This document shows positions 49,284-62,876 of a stretch of 64,000 nucleotides of DNA, in pieces (position 1 is the first letter of the stretch; the number at the start of each line of letters is the position of its first letter). The stretch comes from Haematobia irritans. Taxonomy: Eukaryota; Arthropoda; Insecta; Diptera; Muscidae. The notes under the pieces are model-generated. The model did no database searches. It had not been told where the DNA came from and saw nothing but the letters and a program-made list of their open reading frames with translations. A program made the translations under genes and the position numbers. The DNA lies in contig NC_134397.1 in assembly GCF_050003625.1 (NCBI RefSeq), positions 226,920,537 to 226,984,536 on the forward strand. The letters are read 5' to 3'.

Positions 49284-51754
49284 AGCAACACAAGTTTTTC
49301 ATATAAAAATTTCAATTTTTTCAGGATTTGGATGGAATTTTCGATTTTTTGGGGGTGGTCATGAATTAAGCTCCTTTTCGCTCTAGGACGCATAGTTTAG
49401 GAGATATGAGCAAAACAAGTTTTTCATATAAAAATTTCAATTTTTTCAGGATTTGGATGGAATTTTCGATTTTTTGGGGGTGGTCATGAATTAAGCTCCT
49501 TTTCGCTCTAGGACGCATAGTTTAGGAGATATGAGCAAAACAAGTTTTTCATATAAAAATTTCATTTTTTCCAGGATTTGGATGGAATTTTCGATTTTTT
49601 GGGGGTGGTCATGAATTAAGCTCCTTTTCGCTATAGGACGCATAGTTTAGGAGATATGAGCAAAACAAGTTTTTCATATAAAAATTTCAATTTTTCAGGA
49701 TTTGGATGGAATTTTCGATTTTGTGGGGGTGGTCATGAATTAAGCTCCTTTTCGCTTTAGGACGCATAGTTTAGGAGATATGAGCAAAACAAGTTTTTCA
49801 TATAAAAATTTCAATTTTTTCAGGATTTGTTTGGAATTTTAAATTTTTTGAGGGTGGTCATGAATTAAGCTCCTTTTCGCTGTAGGACGCATAGTTTAGG
49901 AGATATGAGCAAAACAAGTTTTTCATATAAAAATTTCAATTTTTTCAGGATTTGGATGGAATTTTCGATTTTGTGGGGGTGGTCATGAATTAAGCTCCTT
50001 TTCGCTCTAGTTTAGGAGATATGAGCAAAACAAGTTTTTCATATAAAAATTTCAATTTTTTCAGGATTTGGATGGAATTTTCGATTTTTTGGGGGTGGTC
50101 ATGAATTAAGCTCCTTTTCGCTCTAGGACGCATAGTTTAGGAGATATGAGCAAAACAAGTTTTTCATATAAAAATTTCAATTTTTTCAGGATTTGGATGG
50201 AATTTTCGATTTTTTGGGGGTGGTCATGAATTAAGCTCCTTTTCGCTCTAGGACGCATAGTTTAGGAGATATGAGCAAAACAAGTTTTTCATATAAAAAT
50301 TTCAATTTTTTCAGGATTTGGATGGAATTTTCGATTTTTTGGGGGTGGTCATGAATTAAGCTCCTTTTCGCTCTAGGACGCATAGTTTAGGAGATATGAG
50401 CAAAACAAGTTTTTCATATAAAAATTTCAATTTTTCAGGATTTGGAGGGAATTTACGATTTTTTGGGGGTGGTCATATTAAAATTTCAATTTGTTCAGGA
50501 TTTGGATGGAATTTTCGATTTTTTGGGGGTGGTCATGAATTAAGCTCCTTTTCGCTCTAGGACGCATAGTTTAGGAGATATGAGCAGAACAAGTTTTTCA
50601 TATAAAAATTTAAATTTTTTCAGGATTTGGATGGAATTTTCGATTTTTTGGGGGTGGTCATGAATTAAGCTCCTTTTCGCTCTAGGACGCATAGTTTAGG
50701 AGATATGAGCAAAACAAGTTTTTAATATAAAAATTTCAATTTTTCAGGATTTGGAGGGAATTTACGATTTTTTGGGGGTGGTCATATTAAAATTTCAATT
50801 TGTTCAGGATTTGGATGGAATTTTCGATTTTTTGGGGGTGGTCATGGATTAAGCTCCTTTTCGCTCTAGGACGCATAGTTTAGGAGATATGAGCAAAACA
50901 AGTTTTTCATATAAAAATTTCAATTTTTTCAGGATTTGGATGGAATTTTCGATTTTTTGGGGGTGGTCATGAATTAAGCTCCTTTTCGCTCTAGGACGCA
51001 TAGTTTATGAGATATGAGCAAAACAAGCTTTTCATATAAAAATTTCAATTTTTTCAGGATTTGGATGGAATTTTCGATTTTTTGGGGGTGGTCATGAATT
51101 AAGTTCCTTTTCGCTCTAGGACGCATAGTTTAGGAGATATGAGCAAAACAAGTTATCATATAAAAATTTAAATTTTTTCAGGATTTGGATGGAATTTTCG
51201 ATTTTTTGGGGGTGGTCATGAATTATGCTTCTTTCGCATAGTTTAGGAGATATGAGCAAAACAAGTTTTTCATATAAAAATTTCAATTTTTTCAGGATTT
51301 GGATGGAATTTTCGATTTTTTGGGGGTGGTCATGAATTAAGCTCCTTTTCGCTGTAGGACGCATAGTTTAGGAGATATGAGCAAAACAAGTTTTTCATAT
51401 AAAAATTTCAATTTTTTTAGGATTTGGTTGGAATTTTCGAGTTTTTGGGGGTGGTCATGAATTAAGCTCCTTTTCGCTCTAGGACGCATAGTTTATGAGA
51501 TATGAGCAAAACAAGTTTTCCATATAAAAATTTCATTTTTTTCAGGATTTGGATGGAATTTTCGATTTTTTGGGGGTGGTCATGAATTAAGCTCCTTTTC
51601 GCTGTAGGACGCATAGTTTAGGAGATATGAGCAAAACAAGTTTTTCATATAAAAATTTCAATTTTTTCAGGATTTGGATGGAATTTTCGATTTTTTGGGG
51701 GTGGTCATGAATTAAGCTCCTTTTCGCTTTAGGACGCATAGTTTAGGAGATATG
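49283..51754 (+). repeat. HOR block A, copy 1 (2,471 bp)
   Basis: Starts with the same gagcaaca monomer as B, then has gctatagg (about 49,629), tttgtggggg, tttgtttgg with ttgaggg, and a monomer with gacgcatag lost (ctctagtttagg at 50,005, exactly 722 bp from the block start). Then come canonical monomers, two 60-bp truncated monomers with tttgttcagg, gagcagaacaag, tttttaatat, tcatggatt, attatgc and ttcgagttttt. Its length is the same as that of copy 2. Confidence 0.9.
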
Positions 51755-54700
51755 AGCAACACAAGTTTTTCATATAAAAATTTCAATTTTTTCAGGATTT
51801 GGATGGAATTTTCGATTTTTTGGGGGTGGTCATGAATTAAGCTCCTTTTCGCTCTAGGACGCATAGTTTAGGAGATATGAGCAAAACAAGTTTTTCATAT
51901 AAAAATTTCAATTTTTTCAGGATTTGGATGGAATTTTCGATTTTTTGGGGGTGGTCATGAATTAAGCTCCTTTTCGCTCTAGGACGCATAGTTTAGGAGA
52001 TATGAGCAAAACAAGTTTTTCATATAAAAATTTCAATTTTTCAGGATTTGGATGGAATTTTCGATTTTTTGGGGGTGGTCATGAATTAAGCACCTTTTCG
52101 CTCTAGGACGCATAGTTTAGGAGATATGAGCAAAACAAGTTTTTCATATAAAAATTTCATTTTTTCCAGGATTTGGATGGAATTTTCGATTTTTTGGGGG
52201 TGGTCATGAATTAAGCTCCTTTTCGCTCTAGGACGCATAGTTTAGGAGATATGAGCAAAACAAGTTTTTCATATAAAAATTTAAATTTTTTCAGGATTTG
52301 GATGGAATTTTAAATTTTTTGGGGGTGGTCATGAATTAAGCTCCTTTTCGCTGTAGGACGCATAGTTTAGGAGATATGAGCAAAACAAGTTTTTCATAAA
52401 AAATTTCAATTTTTCAGGATTTGGATGGAATTTTCGATTTTTTGGGGGTGGTCATGAATTAAGCTCCTTTTTGCTCTAGGACGCATAGTTTATGAGATAT
52501 GAGCAAAACAAGTTTTCCATATAAAAATTTCATTTTTTTCAGGATTTGGATGGAATTATCGATTTTTTGGGGGTGGTCATGAATTAAGCTCCTTTTCGCT
52601 GTAGGACGCATAGTTTAGGAGATATGAGCAAAACAAGTTTTTCATATAAAAATTTCAATTTTTTCAGGATTTGGATGGAATTTTCGATTTTGTGGGGGTG
52701 GTCATGAATTAAGCTCCTTTTCGCTCTAGGACGCATAGTTTAGGAGATATGAGCAAAACAAGTTTTTCATATAAAAATTTCAATTTTTTCAGGATTTGGA
52801 TGGAATTTTCGATTTTTTGGGGGTGGTCATGAATTAAGCTCCTTTTCGCTCTAGGACGCATAGTTTAGGAGATATGAGCAAAACAAGTTTTTCATATAAA
52901 AATTTCAATTTTTTCAGGATTTGGATGGAATTTTCGATTTTTTGGGGGTGGTCATGAATTAAGCTCCTTTTCGCTCTAGGACGCATAGTTTAGGAGATAT
53001 GAGCAAAACAAGATTTTCATATAAAAATTTAAATTTTTTCAGGATTTGGATGGAATTTTCGATTTTTTGGGGGTGGTCATGAATTAAGCTCCTTTTCGCT
53101 CTAGGACGCATAGTTTAGGAGATATGAGCAAAACAAGTTTTTCATATAAAAATTTCAATTTTTCAGGATTTGGAGGGAATTTACGATTTTTTGGGGGTGG
53201 TCATATTAAAATTTCAATTTTTTCAGGATTTGGATGGAATTTTCGATTTTTTGGGGGTGGTCATGAATTAAGCTCCTTTTCGCTGTAGGACGCATAGTTT
53301 AGGAGATATGAGCAAAACAAGTTTTTCATATAAAAATTTCAATTTTTTCAGGATTTGGATGGAATTTTCGATTTTTTGGGGGTGGTCATGAATTAAGCTC
53401 CTTTTCGCTCTAGGACGCATAGTTTAGGAGATATGAGCAAAACAAGTTTTTCATATAAAAATTTCAATTTTTCAGGATTTGGAGGGAATTTACGATTTTT
53501 TGGGGGTGGTCATATTAAAATTTCAATTTTTTCAGGATTTGGATGGAATTTTCGATTTTTTGGGGGTGGTCATGAATTAAGCTCCTTTTCGCTCTAGGAC
53601 GCATAGTTTAGGAGATATGAGCAAAACAAGTTTTTCATATAAAAATTTAAATTTTTTCAGGATTTGGATGGAATTTTCGATTTTTTGGGGGTGGTCATGA
53701 ATTATGCTTCTTTCGCATAGTTTAGGAGATATGAGCAAAACAAGTTTTTCATATAAAAATTTCAATTTTTTCAGGATTTGGATGGAATTTTCGATTTTTT
53801 GGGGGTGGTCATGAATTAAGCTCCTTTTCGCTCTAGGACGCATAGTTTAGGAGATATGAGCAAAACAAGTTTTTCATATAAAAATTTCAATTTTTTCAGG
53901 ATTTGGATGGAATTTTCGATTTTTTGGGGGTGGTCATGAATTAAGCTCCTTTTCGCTCTAGGACGCATAGTTTATGAGATATGAGCAAAACAAGCTTTTC
54001 ATATAAAAATTTCAATTTTTTCAGGATTTGGATGGAATTTTCGATTTTTTGGGGGTGGTCATGAATTAAGTTCCTTTTCGCTCTAGGACGCATAGTTTAG
54101 GAGATATGAGCAAAACAAGTTATCATATAAAAATTTAAATTTTTTCAGGATTTGGATGGAATTTTCGATTTTTTGGGGGTGGTCATGAATTAAGCTCCTT
54201 TTCGCTCTAGGACGCATAGTTTAGGAGATATGAGCAAAACAAGTTTTTCATATAAAAATTTCAATTTTTTCAGGATTTGGATGGAATTTTCGATTTTTTG
54301 GGGGTGGTCATGAATTAAGCTCCTTTTCGCTCTAGGATGCATAGTTTATGAGATATGAGCAAAACAAGCTTTTCATATAAAAATTTCAATTTTTTCAGGA
54401 TTTGGATGGAATTTTCGATTTTTTGGGGGTGGTCATGAATTAAGCTCCTTTTCGCTCTAGGACGCATAGTTTATGAGATATGAGCAAAACAAGCTTTTCA
54501 TATAAAAATTTCAATTTTTTCAGGATTTGGATGGAATTTTCGATTTTTTGGGGGTGGTCATGAATTAAGTTCCTTTTCGCTCTAGGACGCATAGTTTAGG
54601 AGATATGAGCAAAACAAGTTATCATATAAAAATTTCAATTTTTTCAGGATTTGGATGGAATTTTCGATTTTTTGGGGGTGGTCATGAATTAAGCTCCTTT

Positions 54701-55061
54701 TCGCTGTAGGACGCATAGTTTAGGAGATATGAGCAAAACAAGTTTTTCATATAAAAATTTCAATTTTTTTAGGATTTGGTTGGAATTTTCGAGTTTTTGG
54801 AGGTGGTCATGAGCAAAACAAGTTTTCCATATAAAAATTTCATTTTTTTCAGGATTTGGATGGAATTTTCGATTTTTTGGGGGTGGTCATGAATTAAGCT
54901 CCTTTTCGCTGTAGGACGCATAGTTTAGGAGATATGAGCAAAACAAGTTTTTCATATAAAAATTTCAATTTTTTCAGGATTTGGATGGAATTTTCGATTT
55001 TTTGGGGGTGGTCATGAATTAAGCTCCTTTTCGCTTTAGGACGCATAGTTTAGGAGATATG
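51754..55061 (+). repeat. HOR block B, copy 2 (3,307 bp)
   Basis: Marker order is identical to 45,975-49,283, at a period of 5,779 bp at the start and 5,778 bp at the end. The single-base length difference is one T lost after tttttcataa (52,390). I read only a handful of substitutions between the copies, so the AB duplication is recent. Confidence 0.9.
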
Positions 55062-58000
55062 AGCAACACAAGTTTTTCATATAAAAATTTCAATTTTTTC
55101 AGGATTTGGATGGAATTTTCGATTTTTTGGGGGTGGTCATGAATTAAGCTCCTTTTCGCTCTAGGACGCATAGTTTAGGAGATATGAGCAAAACAAGTTT
55201 TTCATATAAAAATTTAAATTTTTTCAGGATTTGGATGGAATTTTCGATTTTTTGGGGGTGGTCATGAATTAAGCTCCTTTTCGCTCTAGGACGCATAGTT
55301 TAGGAGATATGAGCAAAACAAGTTTTTCATATAAAAATTTCATTTTTTCCAGGATTTGGATGGAATTTTCGATTTTTTGGGGGTGGTCATGAATTAAGCT
55401 CCTTTTCGCTATAGGACGCATAGTTTAGGAGATATGAGCAAAACAAGTTTTTCATATAAAAATTTCAATTTTTCAGGATTTGGATGGAATTTTCGATTTT
55501 GTGGGGGTGGTCATGAATTAAGCTCCTTTTCGCTTTAGGACGCATAGTTTAGGAGATATGAGCAAAACAAGTTTTTCATATAAAAATTTCAATTTTTTCA
55601 GGATTTGTTTGGAATTTTAAATTTTTTGAGGGTGGTCATGAATTAAGCTCCTTTTCGCTGTAGGACGCATAGTTTAGGAGATATGAGCAAAACAAGTTTT
55701 TCATATAAAAATTTCAATTTTTTCAGGATTTGGATGGAATTTTCGATTTTGTGGGGGTGGTCATGAATTAAGCTCCTTTTCGCTCTAGTTTAGGAGATAT
55801 GAGCAAAACAAGTTTTTCATAAAAAATTTCAATTTTTTCAGGATTTGGATGGAATTTTCGATTTTTTGGGGGTGGTCATGAATTAAGCTCCTTTTTGCTC
55901 TAGGACGCATAGTTTATGAGATATGAGCAAAACAAGTTTTCCATATAAAAATTTCATTTTTTTCAGGATTTGGATGGAATTATCGATTTTTTGGGGGTGG
56001 TCATGAATTAAGCTCCTTTTCGCTGTAGGACGCATAGTTTAGGAGATATGAGCAAAACAAGTTTTTCATATAAAAATTTCAATTTTTTCAGGATTTGGAT
56101 GGAATTTTCGATTTTGTGGGGGTGGTCATGAATTAAGCTCCTTTTCGCTCTAGGACGCATAGTTTAGGAGATATGAGCAAAACAAGTTTTTCATATAAAA
56201 ATTTCAATTTTTTCAGGATTTGGATGGAATTTTCGATTTTTTGGGGGTGGTCATGAATTAAGCTCCTTTTCGCTCTAGGACGCATAGTTTAGGAGATATG
56301 AGCAAAACAAGTTTTTCATATAAAAATTTCAATTTTTTCAGGATTTGGATGGAATTTTCGATTTTTTGGGGGTGGTCATGAATTAAGCTCCTTTTCGCTC
56401 TAGGACGCATAGTTTAGGAGATATGAGCAAAACAAGATTTTCATATAAAAATTTAAATTTTTTCAGGATTTGGATGGAATTTTCGATTTTTTGGGGGTGG
56501 TCATGAATTAAGCTCCTTTTCGCTCTAGGACGCATAGTTTAGGAGATATGAGCAAAACAAGTTTTTCATATAAAAATTTCAATTTTTCAGGATTTGGAGG
56601 GAATTTACGATTTTTTGGGGGTGGTCATATTAAAATTTCAATTTTTTCAGGATTTGGATGGAATTTTCGATTTTTTGGGGGTGGTCATGAATTAAGCTCC
56701 TTTTCGCTGTAGGACGCATAGTTTAGGAGATATGAGCAAAACAAGTTTTTCATATAAAAATTTCAATTTTTTCAGGATTTGGATGGAATTTTCGATTTTT
56801 TGGGGGTGGTCATGAATTAAGCTCCTTTTCGCTCTAGGACGCATAGTTTAGGAGATATGAGCAAAACAAGTTTTTCATATAAAAATTTCAATTTTTCAGG
56901 ATTTGGAGGGAATTTACGATTTTTTGGGGGTGGTCATATTAAAATTTCAATTTTTTCAGGATTTGGATGGAATTTTCGATTTTTTGGGGGTGGTCATGAA
57001 TTAAGCTCCTTTTCGCTCTAGGACGCATAGTTTAGGAGATATGAGCAAAACAAGTTTTTCATATAAAAATTTAAATTTTTTCAGGATTTGGATGGAATTT
57101 TCGATTTTTTGGGGGTGGTCATGAATTATGCTTCTTTCGCATAGTTTAGGAGATATGAGCAAAACAAGTTTTTCATATAAAAATTTCAATTTTTTCAGGA
57201 TTTGGATGGAATTTTCGATTTTTTGGGGGTGGTCATGAATTAAGCTCCTTTTCGCTCTAGGACGCATAGTTTAGGAGATATGAGCAAAACAAGTTTTTCA
57301 TATAAAAATTTCAATTTTTTCAGGATTTGGATGGAATTTTCGATTTTTTGGGGGTGGTCATGAATTAAGCTCCTTTTCGCTCTAGGACGCATAGTTTATG
57401 AGATATGAGCAAAACAAGCTTTTCATATAAAAATTTCAATTTTTTCAGGATTTGGATGGAATTTTCGATTTTTTGGGGGTGGTCATGAATTAAGTTCCTT
57501 TTCGCTCTAGGACGCATAGTTTAGGAGATATGAGCAAAACAAGTTATCATATAAAAATTTAAATTTTTTCAGGATTTGGATGGAATTTTCGATTTTTTGA
57601 GGGTGGTCATGAATTAAGCTCCTTTTCGCTCTAGGACGCATAGTTTAGGAGATATGAGCAAAACAAGTTTTTCATATAAAAATTTCAATTTTTTCAGGAT
57701 TTGGATGGAATTTTCGATTTTTTGGGGGTGGTCATGAATTAAGCTCCTTTTCGCTCTAGGATGCATAGTTTATGAGATATGAGCAAAACAAGCTTTTCAT
57801 ATAAAAATTTCAATTTTTTCAGGATTTGGATGGAATTTTCGATTTTTTGGGGGTGGTCATGAATTAAGCTCCTTTTCGCTCTAGGACGCATAGTTTATGA
57901 GATATGAGCAAAACAAGCTTTTCATATAAAAATTTCAATTTTTTCAGGATTTGGATGGAATTTTCGATTTTTTGGGGGTGGTCATGAATTAAGTTCCTTT

Positions 58001-58485
58001 TCGCTCTAGGACGCATAGTTTAGGAGATATGAGCAAAACAAGTTATCATATAAAAATTTCAATTTTTTCAGGATTTGGATGGAATTTTCGATTTTTTGGG
58101 GGTGGTCATGAATTAAGCTCCTTTTCGCTGTAGGACGCATAGTTTAGGAGATATGAGCAAAACAAGTTTTTCATATAAAAATTTCAATTTTTTTAGGATT
58201 TGGTTGGAATTTTCGAGTTTTTGGAGGTGGTCATGAGCAAAACAAGTTTTCCATATAAAAATTTCATTTTTTTCAGGATTTGGATGGAATTTTCGATTTT
58301 TTGGGGGTGGTCATGAATTAAGCTCCTTTTCGCTGTAGGACGCATAGTTTAGGAGATATGAGCAAAACAAGTTTTTCATATAAAAATTTCAATTTTTTCA
58401 GGATTTGGATGGAATTTTCGATTTTTTGGGGGTGGTCATGAATTAAGCTCCTTTTCGCTTTAGGACGCATAGTTTAGGAGATATG
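55061..58485 (+). repeat. Chimeric HOR block: A head joined to B tail (3,424 bp)
   Basis: The first part follows block A, with gctatagg, tttgtggggg, tttgtttgg and the gacgcatag-less monomer ctctagtttagg at 55,783 (722 bp in, as in A). Directly after this, tttttcataa at 55,813 is B-specific, and everything to 58,485 follows B, 2,672 bp long as in B copy 1. The switch lies between about 55,789 and 55,819, inside sequence common to all monomers. This is what an unequal crossover between an A and a B block would leave. Confidence 0.92.
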
Positions 58486-60956
58486 AGCAACACAAGTTTT
58501 TCATATAAAAATTTCAATTTTTTCAGGATTTGGATGGAATTTTCGATTTTTTGGGGGTGGTCATGAATTAAGCTCCTTTTCGCTCTAGGACGCATAGTTT
58601 AGGAGATATGAGCAAAACAAGTTTTTCATATAAAAATTTAAATTTTTTCAGGATTTGGATGGAATTTTCGATTTTTTGGGGGTGGTCATGAATTAAGCTC
58701 CTTTTCGCTCTAGGACGCATAGTTTAGGAGATATGAGCAAAACAAGTTTTTCATATAAAAATTTCATTTTTTCCAGGATTTGGATGGAATTTTCGATTTT
58801 TTGGGGGTGGTCATGAATTAAGCTCCTTTTCGCTATAGGACGCATAGTTTAGGAGATATGAGCAAAACAAGTTTTTCATATAAAAATTTCAATTTTTCAG
58901 GATTTGGATGGAATTTTCGATTTTGTGGGGGTGGTCATGAATTAAGCTCCTTTTCGCTTTAGGACGCATAGTTTAGGAGATATGAGCAAAACAAGTTTTT
59001 CATATAAAAATTTCAATTTTTTCAGGATTTGTTTGGAATTTTAAATTTTTTGAGGGTGGTCATGAATTAAGCTCCTTTTCGCTGTAGGACGCATAGTTTA
59101 GGAGATATGAGCAAAACAAGTTTTTCATATAAAAATTTCAATTTTTTCAGGATTTGGATGGAATTTTCGATTTTGTGGGGGTGGTCATGAATTAAGCTCC
59201 TTTTCGCTCTAGTTTAGGAGATATGAGCAAAACAAGTTTTTCATATAAAAATTTCAATTTTTTCAGGATTTGGATGGAATTTTCGATTTTTTGGGGGTGG
59301 TCATGAATTAAGCTCCTTTTCGCTCTAGGACGCATAGTTTAGGAGATATGAGCAAAACAAGTTTTTCATATAAAAATTTCAATTTTTTCAGGATTTGGAT
59401 GGAATTTTCGATTTTTTGGGGGTGGTCATGAATTAAGCTCCTTTTCGCTCTAGGACGCATAGTTTAGGAGATATGAGCAAAACAAGTTTTTCATATAAAA
59501 ATTTCAATTTTTTCAGGATTTGGATGGAATTTTCGATTTTTTGGGGGTGGTCATGAATTAAGCTCCTTTTCGCTCTAGGACGCATAGTTTAGGAGATATG
59601 AGCAAAACAAGTTTTTCATATAAAAATTTCAATTTTTCAGGATTTGGAGGGAATTTACGATTTTTTGGGGGTGGTCATATTAAAATTTCAATTTGTTCAG
59701 GATTTGGATGGAATTTTCGATTTTTTGGGGGTGGTCATGAATTAAGCTCCTTTTCGCTCTAGGACGCATAGTTTAGGAGATATGAGCAGAACAAGTTTTT
59801 CATATAAAAATTTAAATTTTTTCAGGATTTGGATGGAATTTTCGATTTTTTGGGGGTGGTCATGAATTAAGCTCCTTTTCGCTCTAGGACGCATAGTTTA
59901 GGAGATATGAGCAAAACAAGTTTTTAATATAAAAATTTCAATTTTTCAGGATTTGGAGGGAATTTACGATTTTTTGGGGGTGGTCATATTAAAATTTCAA
60001 TTTGTTCAGGATTTGGATGGAATTTTCGATTTTTTGGGGGTGGTCATGGATTAAGCTCCTTTTCGCTCTAGGACGCATAGTTTAGGAGATATGAGCAAAA
60101 CAAGTTTTTCATATAAAAATTTAAATTTTTTCAGGATTTGGATGGAATTTTCGATTTTTTGGGGGTGGTCATGAATTAAGCTCCTTTTCGCTCTAGGACG
60201 CATAGTTTATGAGATATGAGCAAAACAAGCTTTTCATATAAAAATTTCAATTTTTTCAGGATTTGGATGGAATTTTCGATTTTTTGGGGGTGGTCATGAA
60301 TTAAGTTCCTTTTCGCTCTAGGACGCATAGTTTAGGAGATATGAGCAAAACAAGTTATCATATAAAAATTTAAATTTTTTCAGGATTTGGATGGAATTTT
60401 CGATTTTTTGGGGGTGGTCATGAATTATGCTTCTTTCGCATAGTTTAGGAGATATGAGCAAAACAAGTTTTTCATATAAAAATTTCAATTTTTTCAGGAT
60501 TTGGATGGAATTTTCGATTTTTTGGGGGTGGTCATGAATTAAGCTCCTTTTCGCTGTAGGACGCATAGTTTAGGAGATATGAGCAAAACAAGTTTTTCAT
60601 ATAAAAATTTCAATTTTTTTAGGATTTGGTTGGAATTTTCGAGTTTTTGGGGGTGGTCATGAATTAAGCTCCTTTTCGCTCTAGGACGCATAGTTTATGA
60701 GATATGAGCAAAACAAGTTTTCCATATAAAAATTTCATTTTTTTCAGGATTTGGATGGAATTTTCGATTTTTTGGGGGTGGTCATGAATTAAGCTCCTTT
60801 TCGCTGTAGGACGCATAGTTTAGGAGATATGAGCAAAACAAGTTTTTCATATAAAAATTTCAATTTTTTCAGGATTTGGATGGAATTTTCGATTTTTTGG
60901 GGGTGGTCATGAATTAAGCTCCTTTTCGCTTTAGGACGCATAGTTTAGGAGATATG
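58485..60956 (+). repeat. HOR block A, copy 2 (2,471 bp)
   Basis: Same length and marker order as 49,283-51,754, with ctctagtttagg at 59,207 (again 722 bp in). Small differences include taaatttt in place of tcaatttt near 58,637 and 60,120. Relative to copy 1 it lies 9,202 bp downstream, which equals one AB period (5,778) plus the chimera (3,424). Confidence 0.9.
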
Positions 60957-62876
60957 AGCAACACAAGTTTTTCATATAAAAATTCAATTTTTCAATTTTT
61001 TCAGGATTTGGATGGAATTTTCGATTTTTTGGGGGTGGTCATGAATTAAGCTCCTTTTCGCTCTAGGACGCATAGTTTAGGAGATATGAGCAAAACAAGT
61101 TTTTCATATAAAAATTTCAATTTTTTCAGGATTTGGATGGAATTTTCCATTTTGTGGGGGTGGTCATGAATTAAGCTCCTTTTCGCTCTAGGACGCATAG
61201 TTTAGGAGATATGAGCAGAACAAGTTTTTCATATAAAAATTTAAATTTTTTCAGGATTTTGATGGAATTTTCGATTTTTTGGGGGTGGTCATGAATTAAG
61301 CTCCTTTTCGCTCTAGGACGCATAGTTTAGGAGATATCAGCAAAACAAGTTTTTCATATAAAAATTTCATTTTTTCCAGGATTTGGATGGAATTTTCGAT
61401 TTTTTGGGGGTGGTCATGAATTAAGCTCCTTTTCGCTATAGGACGCATAGTTTAGGAGATATGAGCAAAACAAGTTTTTCATATAAAAATTTCAATTTTT
61501 CAGGATTTGGATGGAATTTTCGATTTTGTGGGGGTGGTCATGAATTAAGCTGCTTTTCGCTTTAGGACGCATAGTTTAGGAGATATGAGCAAAACAAGTT
61601 TTTCATATGAAAATTTCAATTTTTTCCGGATTTGTTTGGAATTTTAAATTTTTTGAGGGTGGTCATGAATTAAGCTCCTTTTCGCTGTAGGACGCATAGT
61701 TTAGGAGATATGAGCAAAACAAGTTTTTCATATAAAAATTTCAATTTTTTCAGGATTTGGATGGAATTTTCGATTTTGTGGGGGTGGTCATGAATTAAGC
61801 TCCTTTTCGCTCTAGTTTAGGAGATATGAGCAAAACAAGTTTTTCATATAAAAATTTCAATTTTTTCAGGATTTGGATGGAATTTTCGATTTTTTGGGGG
61901 TGGTCATGAATTAAGCTCCTTTTCGCTCTAGGACGCATAGTTTAGGAGATATGAGCAAAACAAGTTTTTCATATAAAAATTTCAATTTTTTCAGGATTTG
62001 GATGGAATTTTCGATTTTTTGGGGGTGGTCATGAATTAAGCTCCTTTTCGCTCTAGGACGCATAGTTTAGGAGATATGAGCAAAACAAGTTTTTCATATA
62101 AAAATTTCAATTTTTCAGGATTTGGAGGGAATTTACGATTTTTTGGGGGTGGTCATATTAAAATTTCAATTTGTTCAGGATTTGGATGGAATTTTCGATT
62201 TTTTGGGGGTGGTCATGAATTAAGCTCCTTTTCGCTCTAGGACGCATAGTTTAGGAGATATGAGCAGAACAAGTTTTTCATATAAAAATTTAAATTTTTT
62301 CAGGATTTGGATGGAATTTTCGATTTTTTGGGGGTGGTCATGAATTATGCTTCTTTCGCATAGTTTAGGAGATATGAGCAAAACAAGTTTTTCATATAAA
62401 AATTTCAATTTTTTCAGGATTTGGATGGAATTTTCGATTTTTTGGGGGTGGTCATGAATTAAGCTCCTTTTCGCTGTAGGACGCATAGTTTAGGAGATAT
62501 GAGCAAAACAAGTTTTTCATATAAAAATTTCAATTTTTTTAGGATTTGGTTGGAATTTTCGAGTTTTTGGGGGTGGTCATGAATTAAGCTCCTTTTCGCT
62601 CTAGGACGCATAGTTTATGAGATATGAGCAAAACAAGTTTTCCATATAAAAATTTCATTTTTTTCAGGATTTGGATGGAATTTTCGATTTTTTGGGGGTG
62701 GTCATGAATTAAGCTCCTTTTCGCTGTAGGACGCATAGTTTAGGAGATATGAGCAAAACAAGTTTTTCATATAAAAATTTCAATTTTTTCAGGATTTGGA
62801 TGGAATTTTCGATTTTTTGGGGGTGGTCATGAATTAAGCTCCTTTTCGCTTTAGGACGCATAGTTTAGGAGATATG
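60956..62876 (+). repeat. Shortened A-derived unit, copy 1 (1,920 bp)
   Basis: Begins like A but carries an insertion giving attcaatttttcaatttt near 60,982 and an added gagcagaacaag monomer, so ctctagtttagg lies 854 bp in instead of 722. It then keeps only one 60-bp truncated monomer and goes from gagcagaacaag straight to attatgc (62,344), losing the tttttaatat to caagttatcat part of A. It ends with ttcgagttttt, tttatgag/tttccat and the next gagcaaca monomer. Private marks: catatgaaaattt (61,606), gatatcagc and aagctgctttt. Confidence 0.88.
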
